The position numbers were made by a program, and so were the translations under genes. A model generated the notes under the pieces. It had not been told where the DNA came from. It was given only the letters and a program-made list of their open reading frames with translations, and did no database searches. DNA of 64,000 nt from Rhodobacterales bacterium LSUCC0387 (lineage in GTDB: Bacteria; Pseudomonadota; Alphaproteobacteria; Rhodobacterales; Rhodobacteraceae), in contig WVSR01000002.1 of the NCBI GenBank assembly GCA_015689775.1, forward strand, positions 1-64,000. Direction: 5' to 3'. Of this stretch, positions 1 through 7,788 are shown piece after piece; positions within the stretch are counted from its first letter, which is position 1, and the number at the start of each line of letters is the position of its first letter.

Positions 1-325
1 CGCGCACCTCTTGCAGGCTTGCCAGCAGAACGCCAAAAAGCGCTGTATCAGCCTCAATTTGTGCTGCCTTGACTGGATCCCAAAACAGGGACGTTTCAAT
101 ATCGGGCGCGCGTCGTACTCGCTCGATGTAACCGTCCGAGAGACTGATACTTCCGCCAATGGCGCCCTCCTCGAGTCCAACGATCACGTTCGGATCGGCA
201 ATTAGAGTGCTGACCGCTTTTGTGCTGCGGGCAACAAGAATACGATCAAGTATTTCTATGGCAATCCGGAGCCATTCCGTGAGGAGCTGATGAGGATCGT
301 GCTGAGATAATGTCAAGGCTGGCAT
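1..325 (-). CDS. Unrecognised protein, N-terminal 108 codons (truncated by window edge)
   Basis: An open frame starts at ATG 325 on the minus strand and runs off the window at base 1 without a stop. It begins MPALTLSQHDPHQLLTEWLR and looks mostly helical. I do not recognise a family from this part. Its start lies 13 bases inside the end of the upstream GNAT gene (stop at 313-315), which suggests translational coupling as the last visible gene of the ABC/hydrolase operon. It could be a kinase or regulator for the same pathway, but nothing visible supports a specific function. Confidence 0.6.
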   Translation of the reverse strand, partial: MPALTLSQHDPHQLLTEWLRIAIEILDRILVARSTKAVSTLIADPNVIVGLEEGAIGGSISLSDGYIERVRRAPDIETSLFWDPVKAAQIEADTALFGVLLASLQEVR

Positions 326-750
326 GAAATGGGCCTTTTTAGAAACCAGCGTATGTGGCCGCTCGGGATATCCACGCCTTGGTTTTGCAACACACCGAAG
401 ACCTTGAAGCCCAATTTAGCGTAGAACTGCTTTGCTTCGTCATTGGACGTATCAAGCCATACGCTATGGCACCCCATCGACTTGGCGCGCGCAAGGGCAT
501 CTGCCACGAGTGCACTACCGTAACCTTGCCTGCGGAGTTCTGGTGCGACCCAAAGCACTTTGATCAATAGCCATCCATAACTTGTTGATCCAGCCAAGCC
601 CGCCACAAGGGCGCCGTCAGAACTTGTGACCGACAATGTGATCGCCTCATTCCTGCTCTGGGGAACGCTCTGCTGCAAATCTGCTAGAAGCGCTGTTTCA
701 ATTTCTGCGGCGATCTTTACGCCTGCTACTTTGATCGGTCGAAGCGACAC
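313..750 (-). CDS. GNAT-family N-acetyltransferase
   Basis: The 145-residue protein has the normal length of a single-domain GNAT enzyme, which transfers acetyl from acetyl-CoA to an amine. The acetyl-CoA pyrophosphate loop is clear at residues 73-79 (RRQGYGS), preceded by the usual hydrophobic strand with a V-x-P turn. The C-terminal half has the family pattern of a WLDTSNDEA stretch followed by FYAKLGF. The gene starts 3 bases after the cupin isomerase gene ends and overlaps the next gene by 13 bases, so it belongs to the same transcript. The acceptor is unknown; an amino sugar or small metabolite handled by the operon is possible. Confidence 0.85.
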   Translation of the reverse strand: MSLRPIKVAGVKIAAEIETALLADLQQSVPQSRNEAITLSVTSSDGALVAGLAGSTSYGWLLIKVLWVAPELRRQGYGSALVADALARAKSMGCHSVWLDTSNDEAKQFYAKLGFKVFGVLQNQGVDIPSGHIRWFLKRPISCQP

Positions 751-753
751 GGT

Positions 754-1440
754 TCAGGCCAACCATTTTGCATAGTCGCTTACAAGTAAGTGGGTCGGTG
801 CAACATCCTCATCAATGTTTGCAAATCGCCCGATCGGTTCCCGGAAGATGTTGTCGGTTTCGTCGTCATTGACGGTTGAAACCTCTCCAATCAATACATC
901 TCCACCCTCGCCCCAGAAAGCATGCCAGTCACCTGGCATAAGCGTAACACTTTCACCGGGGGCCAATTTGAGTTTTTGCCCCGCAGCATAATCGACCCTT
1001 ATGCCATCGCAAAATACGGTGCCGCCTTTGTCTTCCGCAAAGTTTCCATGATCGTCCGAGCCAAAGAGTTCAACAATTAGATCGGCGCCGCCGCGGTTGA
1101 TGATATCCTCGGCTTTAATTATGTGGGTGTGCATGGGTGAAAGTTGATCCTGCCTGGAGATCAGTAGCTTTTCCGCATAGCACATACCCCCACCACGATG
1201 CAGATCCTCAAGCCGCCCATTTCTTAGCGTGAAAAGGAAGAGGCCCATTTCGACAAAGTTACCTGCGCCATAATCCGTGATATCCCAGCCACAGCGAGCA
1301 TTGATCACATTTTGTGCGGGCTCTTTTTGTTCAATGAAGGTTTCAGGTGACCAATATGCAAAAGGCGGTAGCGTGAATCCGTACTTCTTTATGAGTTCAT
1401 CGGCTTCCGCCATGATGTTGTTGATGGTGGAGCGTTTCAT
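754..1440 (-). CDS. Cupin sugar isomerase, D-lyxose/D-mannose ketol-isomerase family
   Basis: The 228-residue protein matches the D-lyxose isomerase (DUF1498) family in length and layout. These single-cupin metalloenzymes interconvert D-lyxose with D-xylulose and D-mannose with D-fructose. The metal site is readable: His104 and His106 (MHTH), Glu111, and His173 in the GDWHAF motif, with the family spacing. It sits between the PIG-L and GNAT genes in an operon carrying a GH63 hexosylglycerate-hydrolase-like enzyme. From that context I infer that the cell uses it to turn released mannose into fructose. The family call is firm; the substrate is inference. Confidence 0.85.
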   Translation of the reverse strand: MKRSTINNIMAEADELIKKYGFTLPPFAYWSPETFIEQKEPAQNVINARCGWDITDYGAGNFVEMGLFLFTLRNGRLEDLHRGGGMCYAEKLLISRQDQLSPMHTHIIKAEDIINRGGADLIVELFGSDDHGNFAEDKGGTVFCDGIRVDYAAGQKLKLAPGESVTLMPGDWHAFWGEGGDVLIGEVSTVNDDETDNIFREPIGRFANIDEDVAPTHLLVSDYAKWLA

Positions 1441-1446
1441 TGGATT

Positions 1447-2151
1447 TTATTTCTTCCAGTTTGCGTTAGCTTGGGCACTGCGATCCGTTATTGGCTTTAC
1501 TGGCGGAGGGGGAGGTAAAAGATCGCGAATATCACAAAATGGGTAAGTAGGATCGTGCTCAATAGCCTCTGCATATCCGTCATGCCCGCATTGAGCCGCA
1601 CGAAATTTTCCCAATAGCTGCGCCCTTTCCAAAAATCTTTGGGGATCTTGAGTGGCATGGCATAAAATCGCTGAACGTTTAATTTCCTGGTGTGCAGTTG
1701 TGTCAATGTAGTGGGTTGGGTTGGTGGCAACACCCATCATAGTATCTAGCCACGCAACCGGTGCGCGAAACGATGCCGCCGTACGCGCGGCCTCAGCAAC
1801 AGCTCTGTGGTCGGCATGATAGTCTTGTGGGTGATGTGCCAATATTAAATCGGGTGATATGTGAGAAAAGGCACTCCCAATTAGAGACGACAAATTTGCG
1901 CAGTCGTCTAATCCACCGTCGGGCAGGCCTAGAAAGTGAACTTCAGCTCTTAGTTTCTTAGCCCCTGCCTTGGCCTCATCGACGCGCAATGCGCTAAGGG
2001 TTTTGGCGGGCAGTGCCCCGCCTTTGTCGCCATTGCTCGCAATGATAATGTGAACCCCAATATCCATTTGAGAGTATGCGGCTATTAGCCCGCCGGCGTA
2101 TATTTCCGCGTCATCAGGGTGGGCGGTTACAACTGCGACCCGGGTTTTCAT
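1447..2151 (-). CDS. PIG-L family (LmbE-like) Zn-dependent deacetylase
   Basis: PIG-L/LmbE proteins remove N-acetyl groups from amino sugars, for example GlcNAc-PI, GlcNAc-inositol and bacillithiol precursors. The 234-residue protein has the N-terminal zinc motif HPDDAE at residues 11-16 and the second metal motif with His112, Asp114 and His115 (HADHRAV). Its ATG overlaps the TGA of the upstream GH63 gene (ATGA), so the two are translated in tandem. A deacetylase within a glycoside transport operon suggests that some imported substrate is N-acetylated, or that a related glycoside is de-acylated. The exact substrate cannot be read from the sequence. Internal out-of-frame ORFs here were discarded. 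Confidence 0.85.
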   Translation of the reverse strand: MKTRVAVVTAHPDDAEIYAGGLIAAYSQMDIGVHIIIASNGDKGGALPAKTLSALRVDEAKAGAKKLRAEVHFLGLPDGGLDDCANLSSLIGSAFSHISPDLILAHHPQDYHADHRAVAEAARTAASFRAPVAWLDTMMGVATNPTHYIDTTAHQEIKRSAILCHATQDPQRFLERAQLLGKFRAAQCGHDGYAEAIEHDPTYPFCDIRDLLPPPPPVKPITDRSAQANANWKK

Positions 2152-3413
2152 GATGCCTCAAGAATTTCAATCACCATCGCGGCTGTCCATGTGAAGGAGC
2201 CGCCGCCGCATGGCTCCCCATTCATCGGGCCATAATACTCTGCAAAACCACTTTTGTTGATTAATTTTAGGCAGTCTTGTTTGATCCGCGCCGCCATATC
2301 TGTCTCACCAGCAATTAACAGACCGTCTGCAATCATATAATTGACAATCAACCAAACGGGCCCGCGCCAATATCTTAGGGGTTCGAACTGTGGCTCTTGT
2401 GGCGGGTGGCTTGGCACTAAATAGGAGCAGTTTTCGGAGATGGTATCAATCCTCTGTACGAGCGATTGAGCGCGGCTATCTGGTATTGGTGCAAATGCCG
2501 TTAATATACCTCCAATCGAGGGACTGTCTACTAATGCGCCAACGGCCCTGTCAAAGCAAAGATACTGGCAATGCTCCTCAGACCAGAGGCTCTCCAATGC
2601 AGCAATTCCCTTGCTAGCCATTGAGCGCGACTGTGCAGCAATCTCTTCTTCACCTAATTCATCTGCAAGTTTAGCGAGATCCACACAAGCTCGAATTAGG
2701 ATAGCATTGAAGCCGGGGTCGACCATTTGAAACGGCGAGGCATCATGGAGTTTTGTATTGTCCCATCCCAGCGTACGGAACCTCTGAACGAGCCAAATGT
2801 ACCGCTTATATTGCTCGTCAGTCGGACGATGATCGGGATTTGCATGGTTTGTGTCGCGCCTTTTGAATGGGCTCACGCCCTCGGTTGGAACGCGCTCGAA
2901 GGCTTTGTCCCAATCTACTGAATTATCGCGACCGCTTTCCCAAGGATGGATTATTGCCACAAGGCCAGTCCGCTGTGGGTCACGATTTGCAAAAAACCAT
3001 TTGTGCCATGCATGGATGCGCGGCAGCAGTGCATGGGCCTTATCAGTCGCAAGCTTCCTATCTTTTGCGCGCTCGAATATTCGTAAGGCCGCGAAGCCAG
3101 CAACAGGGGGTTGCGTGATCCCTGAGGTTGGTACCGTTTGATTTGTAGCCCAGACCTCAGGTCCTGGAAAATAACCATCATCCATCTCATGGAAGATTAT
3201 GTGCGGCACCATGCCATCAGTCCACTGATGGGCAAAAAGCGTCTCAAGCTCTGTCCAGGCACGGGCTTCGTCAAAATGAGCAAAGCCAAGCGCGCTTAGC
3301 GCGCTGTCCCAATTCCACTGAAACGGATAAAGCCCTTGAGTTGGCACTGTATAACTGCCGCGATCGTTTTTGATCATTACGGCTTTAGCTTGATCGATTG
3401 TTTGTTGTTTCAT
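2148..3413 (-). CDS. GH63-family mannosylglycerate/glucosylglycerate hydrolase-like enzyme
   Basis: The 421-residue (alpha/alpha)6-barrel protein resembles the bacterial mannosylglycerate/glucosylglycerate hydrolases of GH63, which split the hexosyl-glycerate into free hexose and D-glycerate. Family landmarks are QWNWDSA at residues 32-38, GYFPGPEVW at 80-88, HPWESGRDN near 156-164 (Asp163 is the likely general acid), and a C-terminal GEPCGGGSFTW near 399-409 (Glu400 is the likely base). Length matches the roughly 420-residue Thermus-type enzymes. There is no signal peptide, so it acts in the cytoplasm after import by the ABC transporter encoded just upstream. Mannosyl versus glucosyl preference cannot be decided by reading; the mannose-isomerase-like partner favours mannosyl. 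Confidence 0.8.
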   Translation of the reverse strand: MKQQTIDQAKAVMIKNDRGSYTVPTQGLYPFQWNWDSALSALGFAHFDEARAWTELETLFAHQWTDGMVPHIIFHEMDDGYFPGPEVWATNQTVPTSGITQPPVAGFAALRIFERAKDRKLATDKAHALLPRIHAWHKWFFANRDPQRTGLVAIIHPWESGRDNSVDWDKAFERVPTEGVSPFKRRDTNHANPDHRPTDEQYKRYIWLVQRFRTLGWDNTKLHDASPFQMVDPGFNAILIRACVDLAKLADELGEEEIAAQSRSMASKGIAALESLWSEEHCQYLCFDRAVGALVDSPSIGGILTAFAPIPDSRAQSLVQRIDTISENCSYLVPSHPPQEPQFEPLRYWRGPVWLIVNYMIADGLLIAGETDMAARIKQDCLKLINKSGFAEYYGPMNGEPCGGGSFTWTAAMVIEILEAS

Positions 3414-3425
3414 CTAGGGATCTCA

Positions 3426-4463
3426 CTACAGTGCTAACGCAGTTTCGGGATCAAACCACCGGATACGATTAGCTTGAGGGGCTAAAGTTATTATCTGACC
3501 TGTTTTCAAAGATGTATCGCTGTCCATAACGACCCGGAAGAGGTGACCCTCAACGGTGCAGGTTACAAGTAAATGAGCGCCCAAAGGCTCTACTATTTTT
3601 ACCGTGGCGCATATTCCGTTGTCTGCAGACTTCAGATCCTCAGGACGGACTGCAAATTCTAGTATGTCGATTTTAGTCTCGGGACCAGTAAACTTTGCTC
3701 CCGCAACAGACCATTTCGTACCCGAACGCGATGCTGGCAAGAAGTTCATTGGTGGATTACCGATGAAGCTCGCAACAAATTTGGCTGAGGGATTGCGATA
3801 AACTTGGATTGGCGTGTCCGCTTGGATAATTTTACCTTGGTGCATGACGCTAATGCGATCAGCCATACTCATGGCCTCAACCTGGTCATGGGTTACATAA
3901 ATTGCAGTTGTTTTGCTCTCTGCCAAAACGCCTTTTAATTCGGCACGCATTTCCATCCGCAACAATGCGTCCAAGTTGGACAATGGTTCATCCATCAATA
4001 TTACGTCAGGCTCCATTGCCAGTGCGCGTGCAACAGCAACCCGTTGTCTTTGTCCGCCGGATAGCTCCCCTGAATACCGAGATAAAAGCATTTCAATGTG
4101 CATTAATTCGGCAACTTTTTCGACACGCTGGCGCACGACCTCATTGGGGAGCTTCTTCATACGAAGTCCAAATCCAATATTCTCAAATACGGTCAGGTGC
4201 GGGAACACCGCATAATTTTGGAACACCATAGCGATGCCCCGATCCTTTGGCGCTAGATGATCAATCCGCTTGCCACCAATCCAAACCTCGCCTGAGCTTG
4301 CTGTCTCTAGGCCTGCTATTATCCGAAGAAGTGTGGACTTCCCGCAGCCTGACGCGCCTAGAAGAACCATGAATTCCTGATCAGCGATCGTGAGGTTGAT
4401 ATCACTGAGCGCCTCATATGCCCCGAAGTTCTTGGCTACATTTTTGATTTCAATTTCAGCCAT
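3426..4463 (-). CDS. ABC sugar transporter ATP-binding protein (MalK/UgpC type)
   Basis: The 345-residue ATPase powers the importer encoded by the preceding genes. Walker A is at residues 36-44 (GASGCGKST), the signature LSGGQ at 134-138, Walker B ending in Asp158-Glu159, and the switch histidine is His192 (VTHDQ). A C-terminal TOBE/MalK-type regulatory domain occupies about 235-345, normal for carbohydrate importers. It follows the second permease gene by about 26 bases and precedes the GH63 gene, so transporter and cytoplasmic hydrolase are co-expressed. Confidence 0.95.
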   Translation of the reverse strand: MAEIEIKNVAKNFGAYEALSDINLTIADQEFMVLLGASGCGKSTLLRIIAGLETASSGEVWIGGKRIDHLAPKDRGIAMVFQNYAVFPHLTVFENIGFGLRMKKLPNEVVRQRVEKVAELMHIEMLLSRYSGELSGGQRQRVAVARALAMEPDVILMDEPLSNLDALLRMEMRAELKGVLAESKTTAIYVTHDQVEAMSMADRISVMHQGKIIQADTPIQVYRNPSAKFVASFIGNPPMNFLPASRSGTKWSVAGAKFTGPETKIDILEFAVRPEDLKSADNGICATVKIVEPLGAHLLVTCTVEGHLFRVVMDSDTSLKTGQIITLAPQANRIRWFDPETALAL

Positions 4464-4489
4464 TCAACGTTTTCCTATTTGTCTGCGCC

Positions 4490-5329
4490 CTAACGGTTCG
4501 CGATACCCCACATGGCAAACAAATATTTGCGCACGGCGAAGATGAAAATGAGTGCGGGCATCACCAAGATGAACCCGCCTGCGAACTTTAAATGCAACGG
4601 TGAGGTGCCTAAATTTTGGAGCAAGAAAGCCGTCAATGTTCGGTTTTCAATAGTAAGCACTGCGGCGGCGAAAACTTCGTTCCAAGAAATGACGAAGGCG
4701 AATATTGCTGAGGCTGTGATGCCTGGTAAAATAAGTGGTAAGACCACCTTCCGAAACGCTGAAAGCCTAGTGCATCCAAGTGTCCAAGCGGCTTCCTCCA
4801 ATTCTAGCGGGATGCCTGAAAACAATGAAAAAGTGATCAAAACCGAGAATGGAATGGCAAGCGTTGTATGTACCAACGACAAACCAAAAGTTGTGTCATC
4901 AAGGCCCGTTTGAATGAACATTACTGCCAATGGCAGAGCGAGTAATGGTAAAGGAAATGCGCGGGTTAGTAGGATCAATAGCCTGAATAAATTTTTGCCC
5001 ACGAAGTCAAATCGCGACAGCGCATATCCTGCCGGGGCGCCAATCAAGATCGACATAGTCATTGTTAATAAAGCTACCGTGATTGAATTTTTCAAAGCAG
5101 TAATCATTCCAGAAAATTCAGCAAAAAAATGCAAACTTCCGAAGTCAAATTCGGGAAAGAATGATTTTGGGAAGCTGTTCACGGTTTCGGGTGATGAGAG
5201 TGTGTTAATTAGCAGAAAATAAATTGGCACGATCACCCACGCGCACAATAGAACCACTGATGAAACATAGACCAGCTTTGCGCCGCTCCCAACAGGCCTT
5301 GCACCATTGTTTGATGAGGTTTCGCTCAT
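4490..5329 (-). CDS. ABC sugar permease, MalG/CUT1 type
   Basis: The 279-residue inner-membrane protein has about six hydrophobic segments. The coupling-helix EAA loop appears around ELEEAAWTLGCTRLSAFRKV, followed by a conserved LPLILPGI segment. This is the MalG-type half of a CUT1 importer. The start overlaps the upstream permease stop (ATGA, 5326-5329), as usual for stoichiometric permease pairs. The substrate is inferred from the operon to be a hexosyl-glycerate or similar glycoside. Confidence 0.92.
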   Translation of the reverse strand: MSETSSNNGARPVGSGAKLVYVSSVVLLCAWVIVPIYFLLINTLSSPETVNSFPKSFFPEFDFGSLHFFAEFSGMITALKNSITVALLTMTMSILIGAPAGYALSRFDFVGKNLFRLLILLTRAFPLPLLALPLAVMFIQTGLDDTTFGLSLVHTTLAIPFSVLITFSLFSGIPLELEEAAWTLGCTRLSAFRKVVLPLILPGITASAIFAFVISWNEVFAAAVLTIENRTLTAFLLQNLGTSPLHLKFAGGFILVMPALIFIFAVRKYLFAMWGIANR

Positions 5330-6186
5330 ATCGAGGCACCTTTGGGTACGCGCAGAACGCGAAGGATGACCATCGTAAAGGCAATTGATATGCCAAGAAT
5401 GATCAACGCTATCGCGGCTGCCGCCCCGGAGTTTAGTAAGTCAAATTGGTATGCGTAAGTCTCGCCCATGAGAACCGGAAACAACGTTCCTCCAAGCGCA
5501 GCGACTACCGCAAAAATTTCAAATGCTAAGATTACCCGTAAGACCAGCGCGGTTTGCAAGCTTGGCCTTAGGAGAGGAAAGGTTATCCGGATGAATTGTT
5601 TCCACTTGGACGCGCCGAATACGTCTGCTGCCTCGTAGTATTCCTTTGGAATTAGGCCAATCCCTGCCACGAGAATGACTAACATTATCGCTGTTGCGCG
5701 CCAAATTTCAGCAAGGGCGATGGCTGTAAACACGATCACTGGGCTCTGGTAGCTGAGTAGGTTCATTGGGCGCTCGATTAGTCCGAGACCACTTAGCATT
5801 GAGTTCAAGAAGCCGGATTGTTCAAATATTGCGAGCCAAATAATCCCTGCGGCGAGATCAGATATCCCGAGGGGTATTGTCCAAACGTATAAGATTAAGT
5901 CACGCCCCTTGTTCATTCGACTGACCATAGTCGCCATTAACAGGGCCAACGATAACTGGATTGGTACCACTGCTACTGCAAGCAGCAGTGTATTTCTAAG
6001 TGAAATTGGGAACTTCCAATAACTGATAACGTCCTGAAAATTACTGAGGGTCCAGGCACCACTATCCCCTTGAAATGCTTGCTGAGAAACCAACACAAAT
6101 GGATAAATAAAAAAAGCCAACAAAAATATGACGACTGGCGAAATCAGAAAATAGGGCAATATACGACTGCTCATCGGCTGCTCCAT
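5326..6186 (-). CDS. ABC sugar permease, MalF/CUT1 type
   Basis: The 286-residue protein has about six membrane segments and the EAA-loop pattern EYYEAADVFGASKWKQFIRI with a following FPLLRPSL segment. It pairs with the MalG-type permease that it overlaps by 4 bases. Start could be Met1 or Met5 (MSSRILPYF). It is separated from the binding-protein gene by 88 bases containing a 13-bp perfect hairpin, so its transcript level is probably lower than that of the binding protein. Confidence 0.92.
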   Translation of the reverse strand: MEQPMSSRILPYFLISPVVIFLLAFFIYPFVLVSQQAFQGDSGAWTLSNFQDVISYWKFPISLRNTLLLAVAVVPIQLSLALLMATMVSRMNKGRDLILYVWTIPLGISDLAAGIIWLAIFEQSGFLNSMLSGLGLIERPMNLLSYQSPVIVFTAIALAEIWRATAIMLVILVAGIGLIPKEYYEAADVFGASKWKQFIRITFPLLRPSLQTALVLRVILAFEIFAVVAALGGTLFPVLMGETYAYQFDLLNSGAAAAIALIILGISIAFTMVILRVLRVPKGASI

Positions 6187-6223
6187 TTATGGGCCAGATC
6201 TTATTTAAATTATTAGGGTTAAA

Positions 6224-6254
6224 GTCTGTTCGAGCCAATACGGCTCGAACAGAC
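6224..6254 (-). other. Intercistronic hairpin between binding protein and permease genes
   Basis: A perfect 13-bp inverted repeat (arms 6224-6236 and 6242-6254, arm sequence GTCTGTTCGAGCC) encloses a 5-base loop. On the minus strand the 3' arm runs into a short T-containing stretch (CTTTAACCC), not a full U-tract. It sits in the gap after the periplasmic binding-protein gene. That is the classic place for an attenuating or mRNA-stabilising stem-loop that raises binding protein over permease. Confidence 0.75.
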
Positions 6255-6274
6255 CTCTGCCTCACTTGGGAGGT

Positions 6275-7543
6275 TTATTCGACGGGGCAGGCCCCATCGG
6301 ATGGTGCGTCAGGCGCCCAGCATGGGGCACCGGTATCGTTCATAATTGCAGCGAGGGTTGTCTTCTGATCATCGAGAACCGCACGAATGTCTTGGCCGCC
6401 TAAGATTATGCGCTCGAAGGAGTCGACGAAGACGCGATTGAAATCACCCCCACGATCGCCAAGGCCAGCTGGCAAGAGGCCAGGATTTGCATCTGCTGAC
6501 CCACTCATGGCAGCAATCGCATTGCCTGCCGCCTGAACAGATGGTGGCAAGTCATCAGGAAGCTCAACATCTACGACTGGGAAAAAGTTTGTAGTGCGGA
6601 GTGTGGCAATCTGAGTTTCTGGTTCCAACATGTAGCTTACCAGTGCGCGCGCCTCATCAATGTTCGGTGCGGTGGCTGGGATTGCAACACCGGCCAGAAC
6701 TGGCATGAAGCCGCGCCCAGTTGGGCCAGCTGGTGCTGGGAATGCGATGAAGTCGTCAGGGCGTTCGTTGAAGGCATTTGCTAGGCGAGATGTGTGATCG
6801 AACACAATCCAAGCATCTCCAGAGAGCAATTGCTCTTGCATAAACGAGAAGTTTGTCGACGCGGGGTTTGTGTGCTCCCACAAGCGAGCAAAGGTTTCCC
6901 AAGCGTTCACCGCGGCGTCAGACGCAAACGTGCGAACTACGCCATCAGTGAATGAGGGATACAAGTATCCTTGGAAGAAGCGGTGCTTAAGTCCATCCGG
7001 GCCAGCTGGAAATCCAAATTTTGCCTCGCCTGTCGCCTCATGTACATTTGCCGCCCACTCGATCAATTGGTCGTAGGTGAGGGCGTTAATGTCCGCGTCA
7101 GCTGGCAAGTATTGCAGAGCCTCGCGATTGGCTGCCATGATATAGCTGGCCTGCATCCAGGGGATGTACTGCATGGTATCGGTGCCAAGCATTGCTAGGT
7201 TGTTGAAAGTGTCACTCGCGGAGGCCACTCCCAGATCAGATAGATCAACCAAGTTTTCAGGATCCATTGCCGCATAGTCACCGTGGAGTGCCCCTAACAC
7301 CCCAATCGAACCCGAGCCGGCAGACAGCTCAGCGTTAAGACGTGTGATCCAAGGACCCCCGTCATTGGGTTGATAATCAACACCGCCACTGAAGCCTGCA
7401 AGAACTTGTTCTCTCATTGCTTGGGCTTCTTCGACTGGTTTGGCCTGTGTCGACCAAAACAAGACTTCGCCTTGCGCAGCATATGCTGTGCAAGTGAATG
7501 CAATAGCAGAGACTGCTGTTACTAATTTTGACTTAACTGTCAT
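6275..7543 (-). CDS. ABC transporter periplasmic sugar-binding protein
   Basis: The mature protein captures the substrate in the periplasm and delivers it to the two permeases. I place the start at ATG 7543 (MTVKSKLVTAVSAIAF), because an upstream in-frame TTG at 7555 lies within the ribosome site GGGAGGA. The 422-residue product has a Sec signal peptide with likely cleavage after AYA (before AQGEVLF). The fold is of the family-1 solute-binding type seen with CUT1 importers. It is the first gene of the minus-strand operon; the promoter and a LacI-type operator lie between it and the divergent regulator. Confidence 0.93.
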   Translation of the reverse strand: MTVKSKLVTAVSAIAFTCTAYAAQGEVLFWSTQAKPVEEAQAMREQVLAGFSGGVDYQPNDGGPWITRLNAELSAGSGSIGVLGALHGDYAAMDPENLVDLSDLGVASASDTFNNLAMLGTDTMQYIPWMQASYIMAANREALQYLPADADINALTYDQLIEWAANVHEATGEAKFGFPAGPDGLKHRFFQGYLYPSFTDGVVRTFASDAAVNAWETFARLWEHTNPASTNFSFMQEQLLSGDAWIVFDHTSRLANAFNERPDDFIAFPAPAGPTGRGFMPVLAGVAIPATAPNIDEARALVSYMLEPETQIATLRTTNFFPVVDVELPDDLPPSVQAAGNAIAAMSGSADANPGLLPAGLGDRGGDFNRVFVDSFERIILGGQDIRAVLDDQKTTLAAIMNDTGAPCWAPDAPSDGACPVE

Positions 7544-7650
7544 GGTTCCTCCCAAAGTGTCATTAAAAGGGTCTGTCGCCCTTTGCGTGATGTGCCGTTT
7601 GCCGAAACTGCTACCAATTGGTGACGAATCGCGACAATGCTTTACCTTGA

Positions 7651-7662
7651 TATAACGTTATA
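7651..7662. promoter_or_regulatory. LacI-type operator upstream of the ABC operon
   Basis: The perfect 12-bp palindrome TATAACGTTATA has the central CG typical of LacI-family operators. It lies about 108 bases upstream of the binding-protein start. A near copy lies at 7760-7771 in front of the regulator gene. The divergent neighbour encodes a LacI regulator, so this is its most likely binding site. Confidence 0.75.
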
Positions 7663-7759
7663 GCATATGTCAATTATTTTTGGCTAGATACTTGTGAATG
7701 AAACTAGTTTATTATTGTTTTTTAATGTAAAAACAGTTTATGATCTCATCATAGAAAGA

Positions 7760-7771
7760 TATAACGTTGTA
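7760..7771. promoter_or_regulatory. Second LacI-type operator, upstream of the regulator gene
   Basis: TATAACGTTGTA differs from the 7651-7662 palindrome at one position. It ends 17 bases before the regulator start, a position suited to autorepression. The two sites are 109 bases apart centre to centre, so looping between them is possible. Confidence 0.65.
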
Positions 7772-7788
7772 CTTTGAGATAGTGTAAA

